From NCBI GenBank assembly GCA_938008555.1, contig CALLKE010000221.1, forward strand, positions 1 through 6,479: 6,479 nt of DNA, in the 5' to 3' direction. Position numbers and translations under genes: made by a program. The notes below the pieces were generated by a model, which was not told the DNA's origin, searched no databases, and was given only the letters and a program-made list of their open reading frames with translations. Below, piece by piece: positions 1-6,216 of the stretch (position 1 is the first letter of the stretch; each line of letters starts with the position of its first letter). This DNA is from an uncultured Pedobacter sp. GTDB taxonomy: Bacteria; Bacteroidota; Bacteroidia; Sphingobacteriales; Sphingobacteriaceae.

Positions 1-2
1 AC

Positions 3-587
3 CCTTTTAGCCCTACCTATCAAAATCCACTTAACAACCCGTATTCTTTCGAAAATTTAAAACTTCGAAATAGACTCGCTTTTGCCCTTAAGCATAGCCC
101 AGAATTTAATCAGAGAACATCCATATGGTCTCAGTCGGAGATTTTAGCTATGCGATCAAAGCTACAACGCGAGCTTGACTCTTTAAAAATAGCTTCTAGC
201 GCAAGTAGACGAGCTGTTGCTACTCAAAGTTCCCCGACAGTATTTGAGGCTTTTAATATCATGAATGACGTTATCGATTTCGTTATCCTCAAAGCTGAGC
301 TTGCCGCCCGTTCTTTGAAATTAAATCCTATTAAAATTTTAGGAAGAACTGGGGTGGTGACAGGCATCCTGGGAGCGGCCTTTAGTACTCTCGAAGCAAT
401 CGAGAACCCTACTTTGGAGAATATTCTCATCGCGGCATTGGGGGATGGGTTCTTTGTAATTGGTCTCTTAGCTTTAGGTACCATCTTGGCACCTATATGG
501 GGCACCATAGCCGCTATTGGAGGCGTTGTACTATTAAGTTGGCAGGTTGGAAAGGCAGTATTTGTAGCTATAAAAAAGAATAAGTAA
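3..587 (+). CDS. C-terminal part of a putative membrane-active (pore-forming-type) T6SS effector; 5' end outside the window
   Basis: The frame is open from the first complete codon at 3 to TAA at 585-587 (194 codons visible). An ATG at 150 lies in this frame, but the 49 codons before it contain no stop and read like protein, so I take this as the tail of a longer protein and not a gene starting at 150. The first ~110 visible residues are mostly polar and helical, with charged stretches such as KLQRELDSLK. The last ~85 residues (about 330-575) are hydrophobic and glycine-rich, able to form two or three membrane segments (about 333-401, 423-485, 486-545), and end in a basic tail, KKNK. Such tails are common in polymorphic toxins that insert into membranes. 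The next gene, a small membrane protein, starts one base after the stop, the usual effector-immunity arrangement, and T6SS genes follow. No catalytic motif is seen and I do not recognise a named family. It could instead be a structural membrane protein. Confidence 0.6.
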   Translation, partial: PFSPTYQNPLNNPYSFENLKLRNRLAFALKHSPEFNQRTSIWSQSEILAMRSKLQRELDSLKIASSASRRAVATQSSPTVFEAFNIMNDVIDFVILKAELAARSLKLNPIKILGRTGVVTGILGAAFSTLEAIENPTLENILIAALGDGFFVIGLLALGTILAPIWGTIAAIGGVVLLSWQVGKAVFVAIKKNK

Positions 588-588
588 A

Positions 589-999
589 ATGAGACCACTA
601 AGATTTTTCACTTTTGTACTGTTTAATTTTTTTTACAGGGATGGGAATAATGACAGAACTGAACCATATACGCCCACGTTGGGGACTATCCTTCTTTTGG
701 AGCTTTTTACTGTCCTAGCCGGCATGGATTTGTTGAATTTATTTGCCGGCTTTAGCATTTCCCATATGCTCATATCTTCATGTGGCGGAACACGTGGCTT
801 TGGAGTGGTTTTCTTTGCGCTATTTGGCACAGCTAGTTATTATTTTTTCATCAAAAAGAAACGTTTTGACCATTACTATAATGAGTTTATAAATGCAGAA
901 ATGAATACCCTGAAGAATAGAAAAACTAGCTACATCTGCCTAATACTCTATGTGCCCATATGTATAGCATTAATCGTTTTAATTAGAAACTTTAGCTAA
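589..999 (+). CDS. Small three-helix membrane protein, array copy 1; putative immunity protein
   Basis: This copy has 136 residues. Its ATG is at 589, one base after the stop of the upstream putative toxin, so translation is probably coupled. There is no clear Shine-Dalgarno site, only an A-rich leader. The N-terminus (residues 1-16) is aromatic and amphipathic and is followed by a polar RDGNNDRTEPY stretch. Hydrophobic segments lie at about 31-52, 69-88 and 114-132. A basic KKKR patch follows the second, and a conserved polar loop (YYNEF, then MNTLKNRK) precedes the third. It is the first of four homologous genes and is closest to copy 3 at both ends. In the segment between the first two helices it differs from the others (AGFSISHM against VDFDI-like). 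As the gene beside the toxin it is the best candidate for the cognate immunity protein in the inner membrane. The family is not recognised by name, so the function is inferred from position and architecture. Confidence 0.75.
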   Translation: MRPLRFFTFVLFNFFYRDGNNDRTEPYTPTLGTILLLELFTVLAGMDLLNLFAGFSISHMLISSCGGTRGFGVVFFALFGTASYYFFIKKKRFDHYYNEFINAEMNTLKNRKTSYICLILYVPICIALIVLIRNFS

Positions 1000-1009
1000 G
1001 TAATAAATA

Positions 1010-1423
1010 TTGAGACCACTAAGATTTTTCACTTTTGTATTGTTCAATTTCTTATACCAAGACGGAAACAATAAAAGGACTGAACCATATACTCACACGC
1101 TGATGACCATCCTTCTTTTGGAGTTCCTTACTGTCCTAATTGGCATAGAGTTTTTGAGCTTGTTTGTTGACTTCGACATTTTTAAAACCCTCGTATCCTT
1201 ATGTGGAGGAACACGTGTTTTGGTAATGGCTTTAATTTTGTTGTTTGGCACTCCGAGCTATTATTTTTTCATTAAGAAAAAAGGCTTTGATCGCTACTAC
1301 GACAAGTTTAAAGATGACCCAATAAATACGAAGAAGAACAGGAAAATAGGGTACATCTGTCTAATAGCCTATTCTCCCATATGGATCATACTAATGATCT
1401 TATTTAGGTCCTATACTCATTGA
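1010..1423 (+). CDS. Small three-helix membrane protein, array copy 2, TTG start; putative immunity protein
   Basis: This copy has 137 residues and aligns with copy 1 from its first residue (MRPLRFFTFVLFNF). The codon at that position is TTG (1010-1012). The only in-frame upstream codon before a stop (TAA at 1004-1006) is ATA, so TTG is the best start. The helix pattern is that of copy 1: residues about 31-52, 68-88 and 114-133. Conserved elements are the DGNN..RTEPY stretch, CGGTR before helix 2, YYFFIKKK after it, and NTKKNRKIGYICL before helix 3. The C-terminus (FRSYTH) differs from the R-(N/Y)-(F/L)-S end of copies 1 and 3. It lies 10 bases after copy 1 and 7 before copy 3, so it is surely co-transcribed. 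The TTG start may lower its expression relative to its neighbours. It may protect against a variant of the toxin; that is inference. Confidence 0.72.
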   Translation: MRPLRFFTFVLFNFLYQDGNNKRTEPYTHTLMTILLLEFLTVLIGIEFLSLFVDFDIFKTLVSLCGGTRVLVMALILLFGTPSYYFFIKKKGFDRYYDKFKDDPINTKKNRKIGYICLIAYSPIWIILMILFRSYTH

Positions 1424-1430
1424 ATAAATA

Positions 1431-1838
1431 ATGAGACCACTAAGATTTTTCATTTTTGTACTGTTTAATTTTTTCTACAAAGACGGAAACAATGACAGAA
1501 CTGAACCATATACGCCCACGCTGGGGACTATACTCCTTTTGGAGTTTTTTACTGCCCTAGTCGGTCTAGATCTCTTGAATTTATTTGTTGATTTCGACAT
1601 TTATAAAACCCTTAGATCTTCTCTCGGCGAGCGTGGTTTTCCAGTAGCTTTTTTTGCGCTATTGGGCCCAGCTAACTATTATTTCTTCATCAAAGAAAAA
1701 CGATTGGATAGCTATTATGATGAGTTTAGAAATGCAGAAATGAATACCCTAAAGAATAGAAAAATTGGGTACATCTGCCTAGCACTATATGTACCCATAT
1801 GTGTAACATTAAGTGTTTTAATTAGATACTTGAGCTAA
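1431..1838 (+). CDS. Small three-helix membrane protein, array copy 3; putative immunity protein
   Basis: This copy has 135 residues with an ATG start, seven bases after copy 2. The first ~45 residues and the last ~35 are nearly the same as copy 1 (NDRTEPYTPTLGTILLLE; NAEMNTLKNRK). The linker after helix 1 (FVDFDIYKTL) matches copy 2 (FVDFDIFKTL). The protein is thus a patchwork of the other copies, or copy 1 has diverged in the middle. The CGGTR motif before helix 2 is altered and shorter here (SSLGERGF), which explains the one-residue difference from copy 1. The helix pattern and the polar loop before helix 3 are kept. The reading frame is intact and the spacing tight, so it looks functional. 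Its role as an immunity protein is inferred from the array and from the toxin-like gene upstream. Confidence 0.72.
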   Translation: MRPLRFFIFVLFNFFYKDGNNDRTEPYTPTLGTILLLEFFTALVGLDLLNLFVDFDIYKTLRSSLGERGFPVAFFALLGPANYYFFIKEKRLDSYYDEFRNAEMNTLKNRKIGYICLALYVPICVTLSVLIRYLS

Positions 1839-1847
1839 GCAACAAAA

Positions 1848-2246
1848 ATGAGAACAGTAAGATTTTTTATTTTTTTAATATTCAATCTATTATACCGAGA
1901 TGGCAAAAACGAAAGAATTGTCACATATGCTTACAGCATAGCGGTCTTAGTTATTTTTGAGTTCTTATTAGTTCTATGTGGTATAGATTTCTTAAATCAA
2001 TTTGTTGACATCAACATTTTTAATGTACTAGAATCTTTGCTGGCTTCAGAAGATGGTGTTGTGGGAACATTATTGATGCTGCTATTTCTTTTTAACTATT
2101 ACATTTTTATCAAAAAGAAACATTTCGATCACTATTATAATGAGTTTAAAGACTCAAAGATGAATACCAAGAAGAACAGAAAAATTGGTTACATCTGCTT
2201 AATAGTTTATTGGCCAATAATGATATCATTAGCTGCCTTTTTTTGA
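1848..2246 (+). CDS. Small three-helix membrane protein, array copy 4 (most divergent, C-terminus clipped by frameshift); putative immunity protein
   Basis: This copy has 132 residues with ATG at 1848, nine bases after copy 3. It is the most diverged member (MRTVRFFIFLIFNLLYRDG; NERIVTYAYS), yet it keeps the family layout: three hydrophobic segments, FIKKKHFDHYYNEF after helix 2 and MNTKKNRKIGYICL before helix 3. The segment between helices 1 and 2 (VDINIFNVLESLLASEDG) is unlike all the others. Translation stops at TGA 2244-2246 directly after a run of seven T (2238-2244). Skipping one T continues as E-Y-L-S and stops at TAA 2257-2259, giving 136 residues that line up residue for residue with the ends of copies 1 and 3. 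The present stop therefore most likely results from a one-base change. Only the last four residues are lost, after helix 3, so the protein may still work. Confidence 0.7.
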   Translation: MRTVRFFIFLIFNLLYRDGKNERIVTYAYSIAVLVIFEFLLVLCGIDFLNQFVDINIFNVLESLLASEDGVVGTLLMLLFLFNYYIFIKKKHFDHYYNEFKDSKMNTKKNRKIGYICLIVYWPIMISLAAFF

Positions 2247-2259
2247 ATACTTAAGCTAA
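2245..2259 (+). other. Out-of-frame original end of array copy 4
   Basis: Read in the -1 direction relative to copy 4 (dropping one T of the seven-T run at 2238-2244), these bases give GAA TAC TTA AGC TAA, that is E-Y-L-S-stop. Copy 3 ends R-Y-L-S and copy 1 ends R-N-F-S at the same alignment position, and the DNA is close to TACTTGAGCTAA of copy 3. This is the displaced C-terminus of copy 4. It could be an ordinary indel, a sequencing error in a homopolymer, or a slippage site. Confidence 0.65.
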
Positions 2260-2269
2260 ATAACAAATA

Positions 2270-2296
2270 TTGAGACCACTAATATTTTTCATTTAA
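2270..2296 (+). pseudogene. Eight-codon remnant of a fifth array copy
   Basis: TTG AGA CCA CTA ATA TTT TTC ATT TAA reads MRPLIFFI-stop, matching the family N-terminus MRPLRFF(T/I). The DNA from about 2255 to 2293 closely follows the copy 1/copy 2 junction (995-1033), including the spacer and the TTG start. After 2293 all resemblance stops and the tssH leader begins. A further family gene once followed copy 4 and was deleted, or the array was joined to the tssH leader by recombination within the conserved 5' block. The stub is not expected to be functional. Confidence 0.7.
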
Positions 2297-2337
2297 TAGC
2301 AAATTTTACATAAACACAAGGCAATACGATACATTAC

Positions 2338-4845
2338 ATGAACATCCTAATCACAAACCAAACAACCCAAGATCTTCTTCACATTGCCCAATCCATCGCA
2401 AAAGAAAACTACCATGAACGCTATGGCGCGCCTCACCTATTGCAAGCACTAGTACACAAGCATATAGGCCTGCTAGATTTCATACGCAAACTCGGTAAAG
2501 ATCCGGGATACTTTTACGAATGGGCAGATGTGCGCATTGAGGAATATCCCAAAACATCGCAATTACCCTTGGAAATACAACCGGACGATCAGATTGATAA
2601 AATACTGGAGCAGGCGGATGATATCCGAATGAAGCTAGGCTTAGACGAGATTACTCCAGTATGTGTATTCACGGCTATTGTTAAACCTCATGTCGCATTT
2701 ACACCAGAGCAATTGAAATCCTTGCCTTTGAGAGAGCACGAGATCTTTAACCTCTACAAAGACAGCTCATCCTTGAATACATTCATTGATTCAGATCACA
2801 TTTTGCTGGGCAATCAAACCACAGGATTTTCATCATTTGCCGCTTTGCAGGCTTATTGCAAAGACAAAACCGAGCAAGCGCGTAAAAAAGCTTTAGAGCC
2901 TATTATCGGTCGAGAAAAAGAAACCCGAACCTTAATTGAAGTGCTTTGCCGGCGAAGCAAACCCAATGTAATTATCGTGGGAGAACCCGGCGTAGGTAAA
3001 ACCGCATTGGTAGAAGGCTTTGCTTATGAAATAGTGAAGGGCAATGTGCCCCTTCAGCTAAATAATGCTGTTTTACTTGAACTTGACACCAGTTTACTCT
3101 TTGCTGGCACTTCGTACAAAGGCGAAATAGAAGATCGCTTGAAGAAAGTCATCAATGAATGTAAGCGACTTGATAAAGGCATTTTATTTATTGACGAGAT
3201 ACATACGCTATTAGATAGTAAAAGTGGTACAGGTAATTTAGCCAACCTACTGAAGCCAGAATTAGCCCGAGGCGAAATAACAGTCATTGGCGCCACCACC
3301 CACGAAGAATACCGCAAACTGATCGAACCAGAGCAGGCTTTCAACAGACGCTTCGAGATTTTGGCCATACAAGAACCCGATATGAATACCTGCGTCAAAA
3401 TGATTTCGATACTCGCTGATCAGTATACCAAGCACCATCACATCGAAATTGATAAAGATGCCATTCCAGAATGTGTTAGGCTAGCCAAAAGATATGCAAA
3501 AGGCAAAAAACTGCCTGATGCCGGCATCGACTTGCTCGACCGCACAATGGCAGCCATCAAAATGCTTGACGAATTGTCACAAAAAGAACTGGAACTATGG
3601 AAAGGCGAATATGAAGTACTATTGCAATCGAATTTTGAAAGCGAGAATGAAAAAGTAGCAGAACTGCATTGGATTTACAATCAACTCCAAAACCGAATCA
3701 GCCCTATTTTATGGGGTTCATTAAAAGAACAACCCCAAATAGATCCATCTGCAAATAGTATGCAGATACAAGAGCTCATAGACAAGGTGTATGAGGAACT
3801 ATTGGGCTACACTGATATCAAAAGAGAAAAAGTTGGGAAGCTAGAGCTAGCCGCTGTGATGGCAGCCAAAATGAATATCCCTATTGGTAAAATTCAGGCT
3901 CAGGAAAAAGAGAAACTACTGAATATGGAATCTTCTCTCCAGAAAAGAGTCATCGGGCAGGACCATGCTTTAAAGGTGCTTTCAGATGCGATCCTTGAGA
4001 GCAGAAGCGGATTAAACAAAGCTGAGCAGCCAATCGGTTCGTTTTTCTTATTGGGCCCTACCGGTACCGGAAAAACAGAATTGGCCAAATCAATCGCTGA
4101 GCTGCTATTCAACGACGAGAAAGCGATGATCCGGTTTGATATGTCTGAATTTAAGGAAGAGCATTCGGCAGCACTTTTATATGGGGCCCCTCCCGGATAT
4201 GTCGGTTATGAAGAGGGTGGCATGTTAGTCAACAAAATTCGTCAGCAGCCTTATGCAGTGGTATTGTTTGATGAAATCGAAAAAGCCCATCAATCGGTGT
4301 TTGATGTATTCCTTCAACTAATGGACGAGGGGAAGATACATGACAAGCTCGGCAAAGAAGGAGATTTTAGTAATGCCCTCATTTTGTTCACTTCTAATAT
4401 TGGTAGCGCAGCTATCGTCGAAAAATTTGAGAAAAACCAAGCCCCATCATCAACAGACTTAATGCAAATGATGTCGGGTCATTTCCGACCAGAGTTTTTA
4501 GCACGTATCACGGAGATCATTCCCTTCGCTCCTATTACCGAGTCGATGGCCGAGCAGATATTCAGCATTCAGCTCAAACCTTTGCTTGATGCTTTATCAC
4601 GCTTAAATATCAAGTTCAGCATCAGCGATGAGGCAATTAAAAATTTAGCCGTGACTGGATTTAGCAGCAAGTATGGCGCAAGACAAATTGGAGGCATCAT
4701 TCGTTCGCAATTAACTCGGCCTATCTCCAAAATGATTATTCGCGAAGAAGTAAAAAATGGACAAGAGATTGCCGTCTCATGGAATACTGAAGAACAGCAA
4801 GTGAACTGGCAAGTCCTTGAAATACGAGATGAAGTTGCTGTATAG
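2338..4845 (+). CDS. tssH: TssH (ClpV) AAA+ ATPase of the type VI secretion system
   Basis: This 835-residue cytoplasmic unfoldase has two ATPase modules. ClpV proteins use ATP to pull apart the contracted TssB/TssC sheath so that its subunits can be reused. An N-terminal Clp repeat domain covers about 1-150. D1 has Walker A GEPGVGKT (215-222), pore tyrosine Y260 (AGTSYKGE), Walker B LFIDEIH (283-289) and arginine fingers R337/R338. A coiled-coil middle region spans about 403-535 and looks shorter than in ClpB. D2 has Walker A GPTGTGKT (573-580), pore loop GYVG (620-623), Walker B VLFDEIEKAH (642-651) and sensor-2 GAR (780-782). All key residues are present. The ATG at 2338 is the first start after an in-frame stop at 2311. 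The ORF overlaps the next gene, and tssE follows. ClpB, the disaggregase, is the alternative; context and the shorter middle region favour TssH. Confidence 0.88.
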   Translation: MNILITNQTTQDLLHIAQSIAKENYHERYGAPHLLQALVHKHIGLLDFIRKLGKDPGYFYEWADVRIEEYPKTSQLPLEIQPDDQIDKILEQADDIRMKLGLDEITPVCVFTAIVKPHVAFTPEQLKSLPLREHEIFNLYKDSSSLNTFIDSDHILLGNQTTGFSSFAALQAYCKDKTEQARKKALEPIIGREKETRTLIEVLCRRSKPNVIIVGEPGVGKTALVEGFAYEIVKGNVPLQLNNAVLLELDTSLLFAGTSYKGEIEDRLKKVINECKRLDKGILFIDEIHTLLDSKSGTGNLANLLKPELARGEITVIGATTHEEYRKLIEPEQAFNRRFEILAIQEPDMNTCVKMISILADQYTKHHHIEIDKDAIPECVRLAKRYAKGKKLPDAGIDLLDRTMAAIKMLDELSQKELELWKGEYEVLLQSNFESENEKVAELHWIYNQLQNRISPILWGSLKEQPQIDPSANSMQIQELIDKVYEELLGYTDIKREKVGKLELAAVMAAKMNIPIGKIQAQEKEKLLNMESSLQKRVIGQDHALKVLSDAILESRSGLNKAEQPIGSFFLLGPTGTGKTELAKSIAELLFNDEKAMIRFDMSEFKEEHSAALLYGAPPGYVGYEEGGMLVNKIRQQPYAVVLFDEIEKAHQSVFDVFLQLMDEGKIHDKLGKEGDFSNALILFTSNIGSAAIVEKFEKNQAPSSTDLMQMMSGHFRPEFLARITEIIPFAPITESMAEQIFSIQLKPLLDALSRLNIKFSISDEAIKNLAVTGFSSKYGARQIGGIIRSQLTRPISKMIIREEVKNGQEIAVSWNTEEQQVNWQVLEIRDEVAV

Positions 4846-5695
4846 ATTTATTGCATTTAAAATAGTGGGAATCATGTTTCTGATGAGCCCTCAGGTGTTG
4901 GCCCAGCAAATAGTCAAACCTGGGGTCTCTAAAGAAATGGCGGCTATGTATACTGCTATCATAAAAGCCAACAGCACTTTAGTATCCTTTATAGAAAACA
5001 TGTTAGAAAAAAATGGCTTACCTAAACTATTGAGAAACCTAGCCTTGATTGAGTCTGGTTTTAATAAAAATGCTGTTTCAAGAGCCAATGCTGGTGGGCT
5101 ATGGCAATTCACCGTAGGGCATGCGGGCAGCTATGGATTATCTGCACAGAACAGATTCGACATTTATAAAAGCACACAGGTTGCTGGTCACAGCTTAAAG
5201 CATTTGTATGAAAAGTACGGGAACTGGATTACTGTCGTGGCCGCATATAACTGTGGTGAAGGAGCTGTAGACAATGCCATGCATCAAGCTGGATCTGACA
5301 GGTATGAAAAGTATTATACCCTTCTACCAGCAGAAACCATTGGCCATGTCGATAAGTTCATGACAGCTTGCTCGGTAACTAAAGAGCTCAACTTCTTGTA
5401 TGCAGATTATAGAATTTCAGCCATCAAAAAGTATAAGAAAACCGATGTTACTGTAAAACCTCCAAGTCCCGCTTTAGCGACTATAAAAATCAATAGCGCA
5501 TTTGATCTGGGAATTATTGCCACAGAAATTGCAGTAGACATCGCTGATTTGAATAAGTGGAACCCCAATATCTCAAAAGAACTGGCAACACACGGTGAGG
5601 CATCCTTATATCTTCCCATCGATATCATGCCTGATTTTTTGCTCCTAAAAAACACCATACTCATTAAATCATTAAATAAAAGTGCAACACGATGA
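4829..5695 (+). CDS. Exported MltD-like lytic transglycosylase (SLT domain), T6SS-associated
   Basis: This 288-residue protein probably cleaves the MurNAc-GlcNAc bond of peptidoglycan, making room for the secretion apparatus. I chose ATG 4829 over the in-frame TTG at 4817 because it gives a clean signal peptide: basic KLLYR, a hydrophobic core, then VLA before QQ, with likely cleavage after A25. The family 1-type SLT domain covers about 45-190. It has catalytic glutamate E75 in ALIESGFN, then AVSRANAGGLWQF (82-94), and AAYNCGEGAV (138-147). The C-terminal ~75 residues (IKINSAFDLGIIATEI, LNKWNPNI, then LYLPI) resemble the region after the SLT domain in MltD-type proteins and look like a weak LysM fold. 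The start overlaps tssH by 17 bases and the stop overlaps tssE by 4, so expression is coupled to the T6SS. The enzyme class is certain; the dedicated T6SS role is inferred from the operon. Confidence 0.87.
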   Translation: MKLLYRFIAFKIVGIMFLMSPQVLAQQIVKPGVSKEMAAMYTAIIKANSTLVSFIENMLEKNGLPKLLRNLALIESGFNKNAVSRANAGGLWQFTVGHAGSYGLSAQNRFDIYKSTQVAGHSLKHLYEKYGNWITVVAAYNCGEGAVDNAMHQAGSDRYEKYYTLLPAETIGHVDKFMTACSVTKELNFLYADYRISAIKKYKKTDVTVKPPSPALATIKINSAFDLGIIATEIAVDIADLNKWNPNISKELATHGEASLYLPIDIMPDFLLLKNTILIKSLNKSATR

Positions 5696-6132
5696 ACGAA
5701 GCTTGCTGTAAAATACCCTTTGATCCTCAAACATTATTGACTGAGCGAAGCACACTAAAAACATGTAGCATGGCCGAAAGCATTGCTCACAATCTGATGT
5801 TATTAATTACCTCCAGAAAACAGGAAAATAGGTTTGATCCAGATTTTGGGAATGATGTATGGGAGTTTGAATTTGACAATGCAATAACGACCGCAAAATG
5901 GAAAGCTATTTTCATCGGAAGTTTAGAAAGACAGATCAACAAGTATGAACCCCGGCTTAAACACCCTACAATTCAAGTTCATATTCAACATGTAGAACAT
6001 ACTTACAATACAAGAAAATTTAGCGAAATCAAGAAGAAAGCAAAGATTGCCATCAATGCAAAGCTGCTTGACACCGATGAACCATACAGCTTTGTTACCG
6101 AATTGTTTATCGGCCCGATGTCTATCGATTAA
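5692..6132 (+). CDS. tssE: TssE, gp25-like T6SS baseplate subunit
   Basis: This 146-residue protein of the GPW/gp25 family is related to phage T4 gp25, which starts sheath assembly at the baseplate. It would act in the cytoplasm at the inner membrane with TssF, TssG and TssK. Visible signatures are SMAESIAHNLMLLITSRKQE, then NRFDPDFGNDVWEF (46-59), where the FDP..G pattern is typical, and the family EPRL motif (86-89). The C-terminal half contains an EIKKKAKI stretch and ends in LFIGPMSID. This layout is like TssE of Bacteroidota T6SS, as I recall it. ATG at 5692 overlaps the upstream stop (ATGA), which indicates translational coupling. No tssF follows within the window: the operon seems to end 46 bases later at a hairpin, so the remaining baseplate genes must lie elsewhere or under another promoter. 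Confidence 0.88.
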   Translation: MNEACCKIPFDPQTLLTERSTLKTCSMAESIAHNLMLLITSRKQENRFDPDFGNDVWEFEFDNAITTAKWKAIFIGSLERQINKYEPRLKHPTIQVHIQHVEHTYNTRKFSEIKKKAKIAINAKLLDTDEPYSFVTELFIGPMSID

Positions 6133-6177
6133 ATCCATCTTTTATCAGACACCTTTAACTTTAGTATTAAACCATAG

Positions 6178-6216
6178 ACCCTGTTTAAATTTCATCCAAT
6201 GAAGTTTAAGCAGGGT
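6178..6216 (+). terminator. Probable terminator hairpin after tssE
   Basis: The arm ACCCTGTTTAAATTTCAT (6178-6195) pairs with ATGAAGTTTAAGCAGGGT (6199-6216) around a CCA loop. All 18 positions pair in a + strand transcript, two of them as U-G wobbles. On the other strand those two become A-C mismatches, so the structure is tuned to rightward transcripts, in line with termination after tssE. The downstream T-run (CATTTTT, about 6229-6235) is some 15 bases away, so it is not a textbook intrinsic terminator. It may instead protect the 3' end of the mRNA. Confidence 0.65.

Larger units (their letters stand above)
589..2296 (+). repeat. Tandem gene array: four full copies plus a remnant, period about 410-420 bp
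   Basis: Successive starts lie at 589, 1010, 1431, 1848 and 2270, giving spacings of 421, 421, 417 and 422 bases. The remnant thus begins exactly where the next unit should. DNA similarity is greatest over the first ~35 bases of each unit and around the loop before helix 3, and lowest in the centre. The pattern fits duplication by unequal crossing-over followed by divergence. No flanking transposase or terminal inverted repeat is visible. Confidence 0.88.

Noticed and set aside
150..587. A separate 145-codon gene starting at ATG 150
   Set aside because: The same frame is open for 49 codons further left, up to the window edge, and that part reads like protein; the ATG is more likely internal.
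224..598. Reverse-strand open frames opposite the toxin tail and array copy 1 (also 633-830)
   Set aside because: They are antisense to frames supported by paralogue alignment or by tight linkage; no independent coding evidence.
589..2296. CRISPR-like or transposon origin of the repeats
   Set aside because: The repeats are whole coding genes with a period near 420 bases; there are no short spacers, transposase or terminal inverted repeats.
3054..3398. Reverse-strand open frames inside tssH (also 3900-4112) and in the transglycosylase/tssE region (4891-5112, 5407-5730, 5923-6138)
   Set aside because: They are antisense to strongly conserved coding sequence, have no family resemblance and are shadow frames.
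4817..4828. TTG at 4817 as start of the lytic transglycosylase
   Set aside because: The ATG at 4829 gives a typical signal peptide with a basic n-region at once; the TTG would add four residues (MKYE), including an acidic one.
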